Shown piece by piece: positions 8,490 through 20,778 of a DNA stretch of 64,000 bases (its first letter is position 1; the number at the start of each line of letters is the position of its first letter). A program made the translations under genes and the position numbers. The DNA lies in the NCBI GenBank assembly GCA_963815305.1, contig CAWFFW010000001.1, positions 496,001 through 560,000 of the forward strand, given 5' to 3'. Source of the stretch: CAXBID01 sp963815305 (GTDB lineage: Bacteria; Bacteroidota; Bacteroidia; Flavobacteriales; Flavobacteriaceae). Below the pieces are notes generated by a model. That model worked only from the letters and a program-made list of their open reading frames with translations, did no database searches and had not been told where the DNA came from.

Positions 8490-9034
8490 ATATTGACTAA
8501 GTCATTTTTCAATGATTAATTCGTGGAATACCTATCATTTTAAGGTATTCAAAAGCTTAGCAGAAGACCGATTCCCAAATTCCTATACAAAATGGTTCAT
8601 CAATGTTCATAAATAAAGAGCAAAGCATCAGCATTATCAAGTTTAGCTACAGGCAGGCAGTTCTGATAGCGCATACTACTTTATCAGTTTCCTCATAATG
8701 GATACGCTTTTTTGTTTCACGTTGTATCAAGGTAAAATAAATTATGATAAGACAATAATAGACGTATATTATAGAGCTCTATGTATTCTCTTATCCTAAA
8801 CAAAACAGAAGCATCAAAAACAAATCATGCATTCCACTAAAACTAATAATCCCATTTAAAAGAGCAAGACAGCATATTAGGTTTTCCACTTTTCAGGGAT
8901 TAAATGGAATATAGGATAGTCCAAAATATGTTTAAGGGTTATAAAATTGAGAGTGTTAATAAAAGTGGATCTTATAAATATCAGATAACAAGGGACTTAA
9001 AAGGCTTAAAAAAAAAGAATAAAAAAAAGGCAAA
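8490..9034. other. Gene-poor region upstream of the rRNA operon
   Basis: About 540 bases with no convincing gene. A 34-codon ORF at 8512-8616 (+) reads like protein for a short distance but has no recognisable family. A 97-codon Lys-rich ORF (8904-9197, +) runs through the rRNA promoter zone and is probably spurious. The stretch may be decayed sequence. Confidence 0.4.
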
Positions 9035-9037
9035 AAA

Positions 9038-9074
9038 AGTTGCAGAAAAAAGTAAAAAGGGTTGTATGTTTGCA
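9038..9074 (+). promoter_or_regulatory. Distal rRNA-type promoter P1
   Basis: TTG (9040-9042), 22 bases, then TATGTTTGC (9065-9073), followed by an AGCCGC start-like region. It resembles the proximal promoter P2 about 190 bases downstream, including the preceding A-rich block and the AAAAGGGTT element. The spacing is one or two bases longer than consensus. It may be a second rRNA promoter or the promoter of a lost tRNA gene. Confidence 0.5.
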
Positions 9075-9225
9075 GCCGCTAAAAAAGGCAGTATTTTTTT
9101 AGTATGTCCTCACCCTTCGGGGGAGATGTCCGAGAGGATAGAGGGTTGTAAAGTTCATATAAAATACGTTTTAAAAGAGTTTGAAAAAGGGCGTTAAAAT
9201 TTTTTTTCAAAAAAGATTAAAAAAG

Positions 9226-9262
9226 TATTGTGTAAGATAAAAAAGGGTTTTATATTTGCACC
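9226..9262 (+). promoter_or_regulatory. rRNA operon promoter P2
   Basis: TTG (9228-9230), 20 bases, then TATATTTGC (9251-9259): a full match to the Bacteroidota TTG/TAnnTTTG promoter. Transcription should start near 9263, giving a leader of about 170 bases before 16S rRNA. The leader contains a small CTTAAG-based hairpin near 9265-9290 and ACATATTGAA at 9309-9318, shared with the pre-23S region. Confidence 0.75.
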
Positions 9263-9433
9263 CGCTTAAGGAGGAAAGCTCTTAAGAGAAGAAAAAACAA
9301 GTTCATAAACATATTGAATTGACAGCGTAAGATTAAAACTGGAAACGGTTTTGGTCAACAAAGAGAATAGACCATTTTGAGTATTAGAGATTCTGATTAG
9401 TTGTTAAGAAATAGTCGTAAGACTTAAAAATTA

Positions 9434-10952
<1,519 letters not shown>

Positions 10953-11032
10953 TAGAGAAAGACGACTGATTAAGTATCAACAAAACTATTATGATAGATA
11001 GTTTATTCTCATTGCTGTTAATTTAAAACACT

Positions 11033-11116
11033 AGTTATTAGTTACTAGTTGTTGGTTATTAGTTACCTGTTATGGGTAATTAGTCAAATAACGAATAACG
11101 AAAAACTAATAACCAA
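11033..11116 (+). repeat. Twelve degenerate heptamers in the 16S-tRNA spacer
   Basis: The spacer reads as consecutive 7-base units in one unbroken phase: AGTTATT, AGTTACT, AGTTGTT, GGTTATT, AGTTACC, TGTTATG, GGTAATT, then AGTCAAA, TAACGAA, TAACGAA, AAACTAA, TAACCAA. The second half is roughly the reverse complement of the first (GGTTATT against AATAACC), so the transcript can fold into a long imperfect hairpin. Similar heptamer runs occur at 11260, 14653, 14714 and 60099. Confidence 0.7.
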
Positions 11117-11124
11117 TTTAGTAG

Positions 11125-11198
11125 AGTCTCATAGCTCAGCTGGTTAGAGCGCTACACTGATAATGTAGAGGTCGGCAGTTCGAGTCTGCCTGAGACTA
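11125..11198 (+). tRNA. tRNA-Ile (anticodon GAT)
   Basis: 74-base cloverleaf without encoded CCA. Acceptor stem AGTCTCA/TGAGACT, D arm GCTC-GAGC, anticodon loop CTGATAA with GAT at 11159-11161, and T arm GGCAG-TTCGAGT-CTGCC. It lies in the 16S-23S spacer, the usual place for tRNA-Ile in bacterial rRNA operons. Confidence 0.97.
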
Positions 11199-11259
11199 CT
11201 AACTACTAAATATAAAGGAAATTCTAGAAGTAGTAATCCACCAAAAGTCAGCACAAGCG

Positions 11260-11290
11260 ACTGCAAACTGCAGACTGTGGACTGCCAACT
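11260..11290 (+). repeat. ACTGNNN heptamer repeat between the two tRNAs
   Basis: Four tandem 7-base units, ACTGCAA, ACTGCAG, ACTGTGG and ACTGCCA, plus ACT, in the short spacer between tRNA-Ile and tRNA-Ala. Same 7-base period as the 11033 run but with a different core. Confidence 0.65.
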
Positions 11291-11296
11291 AGAAAC

Positions 11297-11370
11297 GGGG
11301 GATTAGCTCAGCTGGCTAGAGCGCCTGCCTTGCACGCAGGAGGTCATCGGTTCGACTCCGATATTCTCCA
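11297..11370 (+). tRNA. tRNA-Ala (anticodon TGC)
   Basis: 74-base cloverleaf without encoded CCA. Acceptor stem GGGGGAT/ATTCTCC with two G-U pairs, D arm GCTC-GAGC, anticodon loop CTTGCAC with TGC at 11331-11333, and T arm ATCGG-TTCGACT-CCGAT. Partner of tRNA-Ile in the 16S-23S spacer. Confidence 0.97.
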
Positions 11371-11374
11371 CAAA

Positions 11375-11446
11375 GCCCCACCTATCCTCCCCAAAGGGAG
11401 GAAGTTGGAATGCCAACTCTTCCCCTTTGGGGGAGCTGGAGGGGGA
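11375..11446 (+). repeat. GC-rich palindromic element, copy 1 (tRNA-Ala to 23S spacer)
   Basis: Starts GCCCCACCTATCC and ends GGAGGGGG. The interior folds as one long stem, CTCCCCAAAGGG through AAGTTGG paired with CCAACT through CTTTGGGGGAG. It stands out from the AT-rich surroundings. A related, shorter element (GCCTCCTCTAACTCCC to GAGGGGGC) lies in the 23S-5S spacer at 14494. Confidence 0.6.
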
Positions 11447-11457
11447 AACGTTCATTG

Positions 11458-11469
11458 ACATATTGAAAA
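11458..11469 (+). other. 5' arm of the pre-23S processing stem
   Basis: ACATATTGAAAA here is perfectly complementary to TTTTCAATATGT at 14618-14629 beyond the 3' end of 23S rRNA. Bacterial rRNA precursors fold into such stems, which RNase III cuts. The same ACATATTGAA core also occurs in the 16S leader at 9309-9318. Confidence 0.6.
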
Positions 11470-11667
11470 AAGATACATAAAAATAAAGGTTAGATTTATC
11501 TAATCTTATAATAATATTTTATGGATTAATTAGGATCACGCGAGCGATATCTAATTAATCACATTGTTTAGTTTATGGGGTGTAGGAAGTAGTAATTGGT
11601 ATTTATATTAATTATTAGGACTGAAAACTATAAACTGAATAGTAACTCATTAAAAAAGCAAAAAGTA

Positions 11668-14488
<2,821 letters not shown>

Positions 14489-14493
14489 TATTA

Positions 14494-14551
14494 GCCTCCT
14501 CTAACTCCCTCCTTGAGGGAGGACAATTACCCGAAAAGGTAATGAGGGGGC
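14494..14551 (+). repeat. GC-rich palindromic element, copy 2 (23S-5S spacer)
   Basis: Starts GCCTCCTCTAACTCCC, has hairpins CCTCC-TTGA-GGGAGG and TTACC-CGAAAA-GGTAA, and ends GAGGGGGC. Same plan as the element at 11375 in the other spacer: pyrimidine-rich start, inner hairpins, purine-rich end. Confidence 0.55.
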
Positions 14552-14617
14552 GGATGTTTTTTTATAATAGTATAAAGTGAATTATTATTGGTTATGTGTC
14601 TAGTGTCTCTTAGAGAC

Positions 14618-14629
14618 TTTTCAATATGT
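14618..14629 (+). other. 3' arm of the pre-23S processing stem
   Basis: TTTTCAATATGT, the exact complement of 11458-11469; together they bracket 23S rRNA. Inferred RNase III processing stem. Confidence 0.6.
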
Positions 14630-14652
14630 TAAGATATTTGCGCCTGTAGCGC

Positions 14653-14748
14653 GGTTAATGGTTGTTAGTTAAAGCGTATTTTTTACTAAAATTTATAGTA
14701 TTAAATAGCGATGACTAAAAACAAACAACCAGTGACCAAAAACTTAAG
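14653..14748 (+). repeat. Heptamer repeat arms in the 23S-5S spacer
   Basis: First arm 14653-14673: GGTTAAT, GGTTGTT, AGTTAAA. Second arm 14714-14748: ACTAAAA, ACAAACA, ACCAGTG, ACCAAAA, ACTTAAG. Both have a 7-base period and are partly complementary (GGTTGTT against AACAACC), so they can pair across the about 40 bases between them, as in the 16S-tRNA spacer. Confidence 0.5.
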
Positions 14749-14851
14749 GTGGTTATAGCGATGGGGCTCACCTCTTACCTTTCCGAACAGAGAAGTTAAG
14801 CCCATTAGCGCCGATGGTACTGCATTTGTGGGAGAGTAGGTCGTTGCCTTT
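14746..14851 (+). rRNA. 5S ribosomal RNA
   Basis: About 106 bases. Conserved ACCTTTCCGAACAGAGAAGTTAAGCC-type loop region at 14776-14802 and GGGAGAGTAGGTCG at 14830-14843. The ends AAGGTGGTTA and the CGTTGCCTT region pair as the terminal stem. Last gene of the rRNA operon, directly followed by a terminator. Confidence 0.95.
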
Positions 14852-14855
14852 TTTG

Positions 14856-14892
14856 AATCCTCATTCTATTTTTTAGAATGAGGATTTTTTTT
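14856..14892 (+). terminator. rRNA operon terminator
   Basis: Perfect 13-bp inverted repeat AATCCTCATTCTA (14856-14868) / TAGAATGAGGATT (14874-14886), loop TTTTT, followed by a T run. Strong intrinsic terminator just after 5S rRNA. Confidence 0.9.
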
Positions 14893-14976
14893 GTTTAATT
14901 TATAATAAGTAAAGGGTATTTTTTATAAGTCTAAAATCATTTAACAATTTCGAATTATTTAGTTATTTTAGTCTCC

Positions 14977-15477
14977 ATGAACTTAATTATACCATCAACT
15001 CTTAAAACCCTGCAAAAATCTCAATCCTTATTGAATAGTTTATCAGATGATGATTTAAGTAATGCATCAGTTTCACCTTATTATTCAAGTGCTGGAACTC
15101 ATATAAGGCATATTTTAGATTTTTACTATTGTATTTTGAACACTAATGGTAAAAAACAAATTGATCTGACTGAAAGAAACAGGAATGAGAAGGTAGAGTC
15201 TAACTGTAGTGTTGCTCTTGATTATTTGAATTTAATCATTAATAAGTTGAGCAAATCCAACTTTGAAATGAATGATACGGTAACAGTAGTTGATGATTTA
15301 GGTTTAGGCAGAATAGAGATACCATACACATACGGATCATTACTGGCACAAGCAAATAGCCATGCTATACATCACTATGCCATAATTAATTATATTTTTG
15401 ATAGCCTAGGAATTATTATTAATGATTCAGATTTTGGTTTCAATCCATCTACTCCGAAGAAAAATGAGATATATTAA
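14977..15477 (+). CDS. DinB/YfiT-like four-helix protein
   Basis: A 166-residue helical protein. GTHIRHILDFYY at about 40-51 and NSHAIHHYAIINYI at about 127-140 place His residues as in the DinB/YfiT fold, where three His bind a metal ion. Members include bacillithiol- or mycothiol-dependent S-transferases; since this organism carries bshA and bshC, a thiol-transfer role is possible but unproven. It stands alone, 85 bases after the rRNA terminator, and converges on the small gene at 15480 with a two-base gap. Confidence 0.75.
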   Translation: MNLIIPSTLKTLQKSQSLLNSLSDDDLSNASVSPYYSSAGTHIRHILDFYYCILNTNGKKQIDLTERNRNEKVESNCSVALDYLNLIINKLSKSNFEMNDTVTVVDDLGLGRIEIPYTYGSLLAQANSHAIHHYAIINYIFDSLGIIINDSDFGFNPSTPKKNEIY

Positions 15478-15479
15478 TG

Positions 15480-15713
15480 CTACTCATTTTCAAACATACT
15501 AGACATAATAATTTTTATACCTTTAAAAATAAGAATAACCGCAAAAGCAGATATTAAGCAGCCAACAATTAATGTTGGTATGTAAAGCGAATTTTCTTTA
15601 TCACTAAAAGCTTTACTTAACATAATTGGTCCTAAAAAAAGGCTAAGTACTGCAAATGCTAATGTTTTTATACCCTTAATTAAAATAGTTCGGTCAGTTT
15701 TATTGTTTTTCAT
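15480..15713 (-). CDS. Small two-helix membrane protein (DUF6095-like)
   Basis: A 77-residue protein with two hydrophobic segments (about 14-34 and 45-66) and short charged ends. It resembles the small flavobacterial family I know as DUF6095, found next to murQ; the family name is from memory. Its start overlaps the end of murQ by 14 bases, so translation is probably coupled. Function unknown. Confidence 0.65.
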   Translation of the reverse strand: MKNNKTDRTILIKGIKTLAFAVLSLFLGPIMLSKAFSDKENSLYIPTLIVGCLISAFAVILIFKGIKIIMSSMFENE

Positions 15714-16521
15714 TTTTATAATTTTGAATTGCTAATCGTACATTTTTATATTCATTGAGTAAACTCTCTGCTGTGTCTCTTGAAATATTTAATTCGGACA
15801 TAATCATTTTTGCACCCCTATCAACAAGTTTATTATTGCTTAATTGCATATCTATCATTTTGTTTCCTTTGATGTGTCCCAATTGAATCATAGTACTAGT
15901 CGTTATCATATTAAGTACTAATTTTTGTGCTGTTCCGGCTTTCATTCTAGAGCTTCCCGTAACAAATTCGGGTCCAACATTAACCTCAATAGGAAATTTA
16001 GCTGTATTTGATAATGGACTATTTTTATTACAAGTGATACATCCCGTAATAATATTGTTTTTATTACAATTTTGTAAAGCAGCTATAACATACGGTGTCG
16101 TGCCAGATGCAGCAATACCAATAACAATGTCATCCGTGTTTATATCATGTTTTTTTAGGTCCTCCCAACCCTGAGTTAAAGAATCTTCAGCGAATTCTAC
16201 AGCTTTTCTAATAGCGTAATCTCCACCAGCTATGAGTCCAATTACTAAATCATGCGATACGCCAAACGTTGGCGGGCATTCTGAAGCATCAAGAATACCT
16301 AAACGGCCACTTGTTCCTGCGCCAATATAAAATATACGACCACCTTGTTTTAAATTTAAAACAATTTGATTTACTAAATTCTCTATTTGAGGAATTGCTT
16401 TTTCAACAGCTAAAGGAACATTTTTATCTTCATTATTAATATGACTTAATAATTCTAGAATCTTCATCTTTTCCAGATGATTATAATTTGAATCTTGTTC
16501 GGTGGTTTTCGTAAAACTCAT
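15700..16521 (-). CDS. murQ: N-acetylmuramic acid 6-phosphate etherase
   Basis: Cleaves the lactyl ether of MurNAc-6-phosphate to GlcNAc-6-phosphate and D-lactate during cell-wall recycling. At 273 residues it is a little shorter than E. coli MurQ (298). The SIS sugar-phosphate domain shows IFYIGAGTSGRLGILDASEC, including the Glu of SECPP expected at the active site, and the family block GPEFVTGSSRMKAGTAQK. A -7-like TATTTTTG ends only four bases before the ATG, so the mRNA may be leaderless. Works in principle with the GH3 N-acetylglucosaminidase (47676) and amidase (42040) in this window. Confidence 0.95.
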   Translation of the reverse strand: MSFTKTTEQDSNYNHLEKMKILELLSHINNEDKNVPLAVEKAIPQIENLVNQIVLNLKQGGRIFYIGAGTSGRLGILDASECPPTFGVSHDLVIGLIAGGDYAIRKAVEFAEDSLTQGWEDLKKHDINTDDIVIGIAASGTTPYVIAALQNCNKNNIITGCITCNKNSPLSNTAKFPIEVNVGPEFVTGSSRMKAGTAQKLVLNMITTSTMIQLGHIKGNKMIDMQLSNNKLVDRGAKMIMSELNISRDTAESLLNEYKNVRLAIQNYKNEKQ

Positions 16522-16550
16522 GATTCAAAAATATGAATTAATAGTGAGTT

Positions 16551-18011
16551 TTAATCATAAAGAACATCTTCAACTTCTATTTTTTTATTATTTATAAAAT
16601 CGTATAAAGTTAATTGTCTTAATATATAATAATCTCGCCAAAATTTTTCTAAAGAATTTAAGTATTCAAATACAGCTTTATCTCTTTCTTCTAGAGCAAT
16701 ATTTAAGTTTGTGATATCTACTTTATTTAGAACGTATCTTTTTTTAGAAATTTCATAGCGTTTCATTGAAACTTCTTTAGCTTTTTCAGCTGTAAATAAA
16801 AAATCTCGTTGGTTGGACCAATTAAGTACGTGCAAATATATTTCTTGTTCAAACTCTTGTTTCTCTTGATTTATATTATTGTTAGTTAAATCTAAATTGG
16901 CTTCTGCCATTTTCCGTCTTGATTTGGAGACTCCCCAATCAAAAATAGGAAGTCCAATAGAAACTGAAACGGTTTGTTGTTTATTAAAATTATTAAATAA
17001 ATTATTGAAATCATCACCATTTTGCGATATGCCAAAATTGGCCCTAATACCTAATTGTAATCTATTATTCCCTTTCTGGAAAGCAACGTCTTTTTCGGCT
17101 TCTAAACGTTTTCTTCTAAATTCTATCACTGCTTTTCTATTGGACTGTGCTTCATTTAAAGCTTTTTCAATATCAACATTAAAAAGGGGCAGTTGCTCTG
17201 GAACGTCTAATTTTATATTTTCAGTATCTAATTCTAAGTATCTGGCTAAATTTTGAGAGGCTCTTTTTAAATCAAGGGTATTCGTTGTAACTCTATTTTT
17301 AGAATTTAAAAATCTTAATTCCATTTGTAACAACTCATTTTCAGCAATCTTCCCTACTCTATATCTTCCTTTTGCTATTTGATATAATGTATCTTGATTT
17401 TTTAAGTTAGTTTCGGAAATGGCGAGTTGCATTTGTGCTTTTAGCAAATCAAAGTAACGGTTGGAAGTACTAACTGATATTTGCTCCATATTTTCAATAA
17501 ATTCTCTCTTTGACTCTTCATAGATAAGAGGTTCAATTTTTTTATCCCATTTAAATTCGTTGAATAAAACTGAATTTTGAAAATAATTGACGGAAAATGG
17601 AATAACTGAATAGCCTATATTATCATCAAGACCAAACAATTCAATCCGTTCCAGATTAGTGTTTACTGATAAAGTTCCACCAGTGTATGGTACACTTTGA
17701 GAAATTGATAATCCTCCCTCGATGAGTAATTGATTTTGCGTTACGAATATATCTTGCCCTGTATCATTAGTTAATCTGCGTATGGCATTTCTATATTCAG
17801 GCAGCGTAGCATTAAGCCTTAATTCTGGTAGAAAACTTGCTTTATAACGTCTAAATCGCCAGTAATTTGCCTGATTTCTATTTAAATTAATTTTAAAATC
17901 CGGAGATTTTTTCTTTGCAATTACAATAGCTTCGTCTAGCGTTAATTTTTTTGATTGAGAAAAAATGATTGATGGGGCAATAAGTAGAATTAGAAGGAGT
18001 GTTTTTTTCAT
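16551..18011 (-). CDS. TolC-family outer-membrane efflux channel
   Basis: A 486-residue protein with signal peptide (MKKTLLLILLIAPSIIFSQS) and two long helical repeats of the outer-membrane efflux protein family; YEISKKRYVLNKVDITNLN is the typical second-repeat helix. It would form the trimeric exit duct for the adaptor and permease encoded just upstream (permease stop at 18018, six bases from this start). Last gene of the adaptor-permease-TolC unit. Confidence 0.9.
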   Translation of the reverse strand: MKKTLLLILLIAPSIIFSQSKKLTLDEAIVIAKKKSPDFKINLNRNQANYWRFRRYKASFLPELRLNATLPEYRNAIRRLTNDTGQDIFVTQNQLLIEGGLSISQSVPYTGGTLSVNTNLERIELFGLDDNIGYSVIPFSVNYFQNSVLFNEFKWDKKIEPLIYEESKREFIENMEQISVSTSNRYFDLLKAQMQLAISETNLKNQDTLYQIAKGRYRVGKIAENELLQMELRFLNSKNRVTTNTLDLKRASQNLARYLELDTENIKLDVPEQLPLFNVDIEKALNEAQSNRKAVIEFRRKRLEAEKDVAFQKGNNRLQLGIRANFGISQNGDDFNNLFNNFNKQQTVSVSIGLPIFDWGVSKSRRKMAEANLDLTNNNINQEKQEFEQEIYLHVLNWSNQRDFLFTAEKAKEVSMKRYEISKKRYVLNKVDITNLNIALEERDKAVFEYLNSLEKFWRDYYILRQLTLYDFINNKKIEVEDVLYD

Positions 18012-18017
18012 AATTTA

Positions 18018-19394
18018 TTATTCAGATCTTAATGCTTCAATGGGTCTTTTATTTGCAGCAGCTTTAGCTGGGAATATTCCAAAAACGAGCCCGACAATTA
18101 CTGCAATTAAGAATGATATTATGATAGATTTAAATGTTAAAACAGTTTCTATACCCGAAACAAATTCTATAATATAAGCGCCAATAACCCCTAAAATTAT
18201 TCCAACAATGCCTCCTCCAACACTAATTAGTACAGATTCTGATAAGAATTGCAAAATCACATCTTCTTCTGTGGCTCCTATGGCTCTCATTATTCCAATC
18301 TCTTTTGTTCTTTCTAATACGGATGCTAGCATAATATTCATGATGCCTATACCGCCAATAAGTAATGATATACCAGCTATTATTATCAAAACAATATTGA
18401 ATATTTGTTTTGTTTTTTGTTGCTGTTGAAGTAGTTGTATAGGAATTTCAATTTCAAAATCTAAAACATCATTGTGTCTTCGCTTTAGCATTTTACTTAA
18501 AACTTCAGCAGTAGATTTTAGTTCGTTTGAGTTTGAAACTTGAACCGTTAATTTATCAATTTGATGATAATTACCTCTAGGAATTCTCTTTTTTGGACCA
18601 TTTTGATTTCCTCCCATAATTATAAAACCTCTTCCGCCTGTGTTCATTTTATTGTCCGCTATTATTTTTCTGTCTCTATAGCGAACTAAGAATGTGTTTA
18701 TGGGTATATATATATCTTCATTTAAATCTCTAATCCCTAGGTTTTCCTGAGCTTTGTCTGATATTAATTTTTCTTCAATAATTCCAATTACTAGCAACCA
18801 GACATCTTTTACTTTAATTTGTTTGCCTAAAGCACTTTCACCTGTAAATAATTTTTTCTCAACTTTTTTTCCTATAATACAAACTGGTAATGCATTTTTG
18901 ATTTGGTAATCTGAAAAAATCTTACCGTTTTCTAAATCGATATTTGAAGATTTGAAAAAAGTAGGAGAGATGCCAATTAGTTTCACTGGATTTTGTCTAC
19001 CATTGTTTATCACATAGGTGTCTAAAATTATTTCTGGACTAATCAGCCTTATACTTGGAATATGTTTTTTTATATTTTCAGCATCTAATATATCCAGGCC
19101 TTTAGAAAAACGTTTGGATTCAGATCCTTCGTTTCCTTCTTCATTTTCTTCGGAATCATCTTTTTTTTCGTCTGGGATAGGGATTACTACTATATTATTT
19201 ACACCTACTAATTCTAACTGGGCTAGTATTTCTTTTTCAGCACCATTACCAATAGCTAGCATAGTAATTACTGAGGCCACTCCAAAAATAATACCTAAGG
19301 CTGTTAAAAAGGTTCTTACTTTATTTGTTTTAATAAACCAGAAAGCTTCACTAAAATTTGCCTTAAGTTTTTCTAAAAGTATTTTGTCTATCAT
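18018..19394 (-). CDS. MacB-like ABC transporter permease (FtsX family)
   Basis: A 458-residue permease: first TM segment after NKVRTFLTALGIIFGVASV, a large periplasmic MacB core domain, then three TM segments in a C-terminal FtsX domain with the usual LERTKEIGIMRAIGATEEDV motif. MacB-type permeases couple ATP hydrolysis to periplasmic efflux through TolC rather than true membrane crossing. No ATPase domain is fused and none is encoded beside it, so the ATPase must come from elsewhere. The periplasmic domain carries an acidic insert (DEKKDDSEENEEGNEGSE) near residue 80. Two bases separate it from the adaptor. Confidence 0.92.
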   Translation of the reverse strand: MIDKILLEKLKANFSEAFWFIKTNKVRTFLTALGIIFGVASVITMLAIGNGAEKEILAQLELVGVNNIVVIPIPDEKKDDSEENEEGNEGSESKRFSKGLDILDAENIKKHIPSIRLISPEIILDTYVINNGRQNPVKLIGISPTFFKSSNIDLENGKIFSDYQIKNALPVCIIGKKVEKKLFTGESALGKQIKVKDVWLLVIGIIEEKLISDKAQENLGIRDLNEDIYIPINTFLVRYRDRKIIADNKMNTGGRGFIIMGGNQNGPKKRIPRGNYHQIDKLTVQVSNSNELKSTAEVLSKMLKRRHNDVLDFEIEIPIQLLQQQQKTKQIFNIVLIIIAGISLLIGGIGIMNIMLASVLERTKEIGIMRAIGATEEDVILQFLSESVLISVGGGIVGIILGVIGAYIIEFVSGIETVLTFKSIIISFLIAVIVGLVFGIFPAKAAANKRPIEALRSE

Positions 19395-19396
19395 GT

Positions 19397-20641
19397 CTAT
19401 TCTAATAGCGTTATACTTTTATCATCTGAGTCTTCAGGTTTATTTAAAAATACAATGTCTCCTTCTTTTAAACCTTTTTCAATTACTACTATCTCGTTAT
19501 TTGATAATCCTAATTCTACTTGTTTTTTATTAATAGAATAACCTGACTTAACATAGGTATAGCTTATTGAATCTTTTGAAAATATAGCTTCTAAAGGCAC
19601 CATTAAAACATCCTCCTCTTGCTTTGTAAGTATTCTATTAGAGGTCGTCATTCCTGGTCTTATATTTTTATTGGTTTCATTTAATTTTATTAAAACCTGA
19701 AAAAGTTTAATGTCTGATCCTCCTTTTGTTTCTCCAACATTTGCCACATCAGTAACAATACCGTCTAGTTCAATATCCGGAAATGCATCAAAGCCTATTC
19801 TAGCTTTTAAGCCTTTCTTTATCTTCCTGATATCAACTTCATTACTGTATGTTTTAGATTCCATTTTTGTTAAGTCTGGAAGATTTGCTATGGTAGGCTG
19901 CCAAGTAGATACCGTAGAGCCCACTTTTTTCTTGTTGCCATTCCATTCTTTTGCATAAGTAACCATGCCGTCATCATCTGAAAAAATAGTGAACTCTTTC
20001 TGTAAATCTACCAATTCTTTAATTTGTTTTTCTATTTTTAAAACCTCGTTGCCAACCTGAATCATTCTGGCATCTGCTTGTTGTTTCTTGATGGAATAAT
20101 CAGCTTTTTTTTCTTTTAAATCTCTTTCCGTTTTTTCAATTTTGATTTCTAAAGATCTAATAGTTGCTGGTGGTTCATAAATTGAACGAGATAATTCTAA
20201 ACTATCTTCTTCAATATTAAACAGTAAATCTTTAATAGAGTTACGTTCTTGTTTTAAAGTTAAAGTTGTATCAAGTTGTTGGGTTATATATCTGGATTGG
20301 GCACTTTCCAAATTAATTTGAGCTTCAGATATTTTTCTATTAACTTCAGATACATCAAGTTTACCAATGTAATCTCCTTTTTTTACAATAGTCCCCTCAG
20401 GAATTAAATCTTGAATTTTTAACTCGTAAATTTGAAATCGTCTTGCGTTACTTGGTCCGCTTATTTCTTTTGAACTTGTAGATTGTGCTTCACCTGAAAT
20501 AAACACTTCATTTAAAAAGGTACCTTTAACTACTTCCGCCGTAAGCGAAACATCTTCATCACTTGAAGAATTAAAATATGAATAAATTGCAACTAATACA
20601 ATGATTGAGCCAGCTATATAGGCTAATTTCTTTTTATTCAT
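19397..20641 (-). CDS. Periplasmic adaptor (HlyD/MacA-type) of the efflux system
   Basis: A 414-residue membrane-fusion protein: N-terminal anchor LAYIAGSIIVLVAIYSYF, barrel-sandwich start, a long coiled-coil hairpin (about 95-215, with repeated Glu/Lys/Gln heptads), then beta-barrel and membrane-proximal domains (FPDIELDGIVTDVANVG). It links the inner-membrane permease to TolC. First gene of the unit; no promoter with a full consensus was found within 130 bases upstream. Confidence 0.9.
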   Translation of the reverse strand: MNKKKLAYIAGSIIVLVAIYSYFNSSSDEDVSLTAEVVKGTFLNEVFISGEAQSTSSKEISGPSNARRFQIYELKIQDLIPEGTIVKKGDYIGKLDVSEVNRKISEAQINLESAQSRYITQQLDTTLTLKQERNSIKDLLFNIEEDSLELSRSIYEPPATIRSLEIKIEKTERDLKEKKADYSIKKQQADARMIQVGNEVLKIEKQIKELVDLQKEFTIFSDDDGMVTYAKEWNGNKKKVGSTVSTWQPTIANLPDLTKMESKTYSNEVDIRKIKKGLKARIGFDAFPDIELDGIVTDVANVGETKGGSDIKLFQVLIKLNETNKNIRPGMTTSNRILTKQEEDVLMVPLEAIFSKDSISYTYVKSGYSINKKQVELGLSNNEIVVIEKGLKEGDIVFLNKPEDSDDKSITLLE

Positions 20642-20778
20642 ATGATTGTTTTTTGTTGATGAGCTATAAAAGTAGATAAAATTCTTACTTGTAAGATTTT
20701 ATTTTAGTTAATATCATCTTAAAAAAAATATAACGATATTGATTATAATTAAATTTTCACACCAACTAGCTTAAAAAA

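Noticed and set aside
8512..8616. 34-codon ORF after dispersed repeat copy A
   Set aside because: Too short, no family recognised, no promoter seen; kept only as a note within the gap entry.
8904..9197. 97-codon Lys-rich ORF upstream of 16S rRNA
   Set aside because: It overlaps the P1 promoter and a tRNA-like scrap, has no recognisable domain, and its composition follows the A-rich promoter region.
19018..19533. 171-codon ORF antisense to the permease and adaptor genes
   Set aside because: The opposite strand encodes a clear MacB-type permease; the antisense product is Ser/Ile/Phe-rich with no domain.
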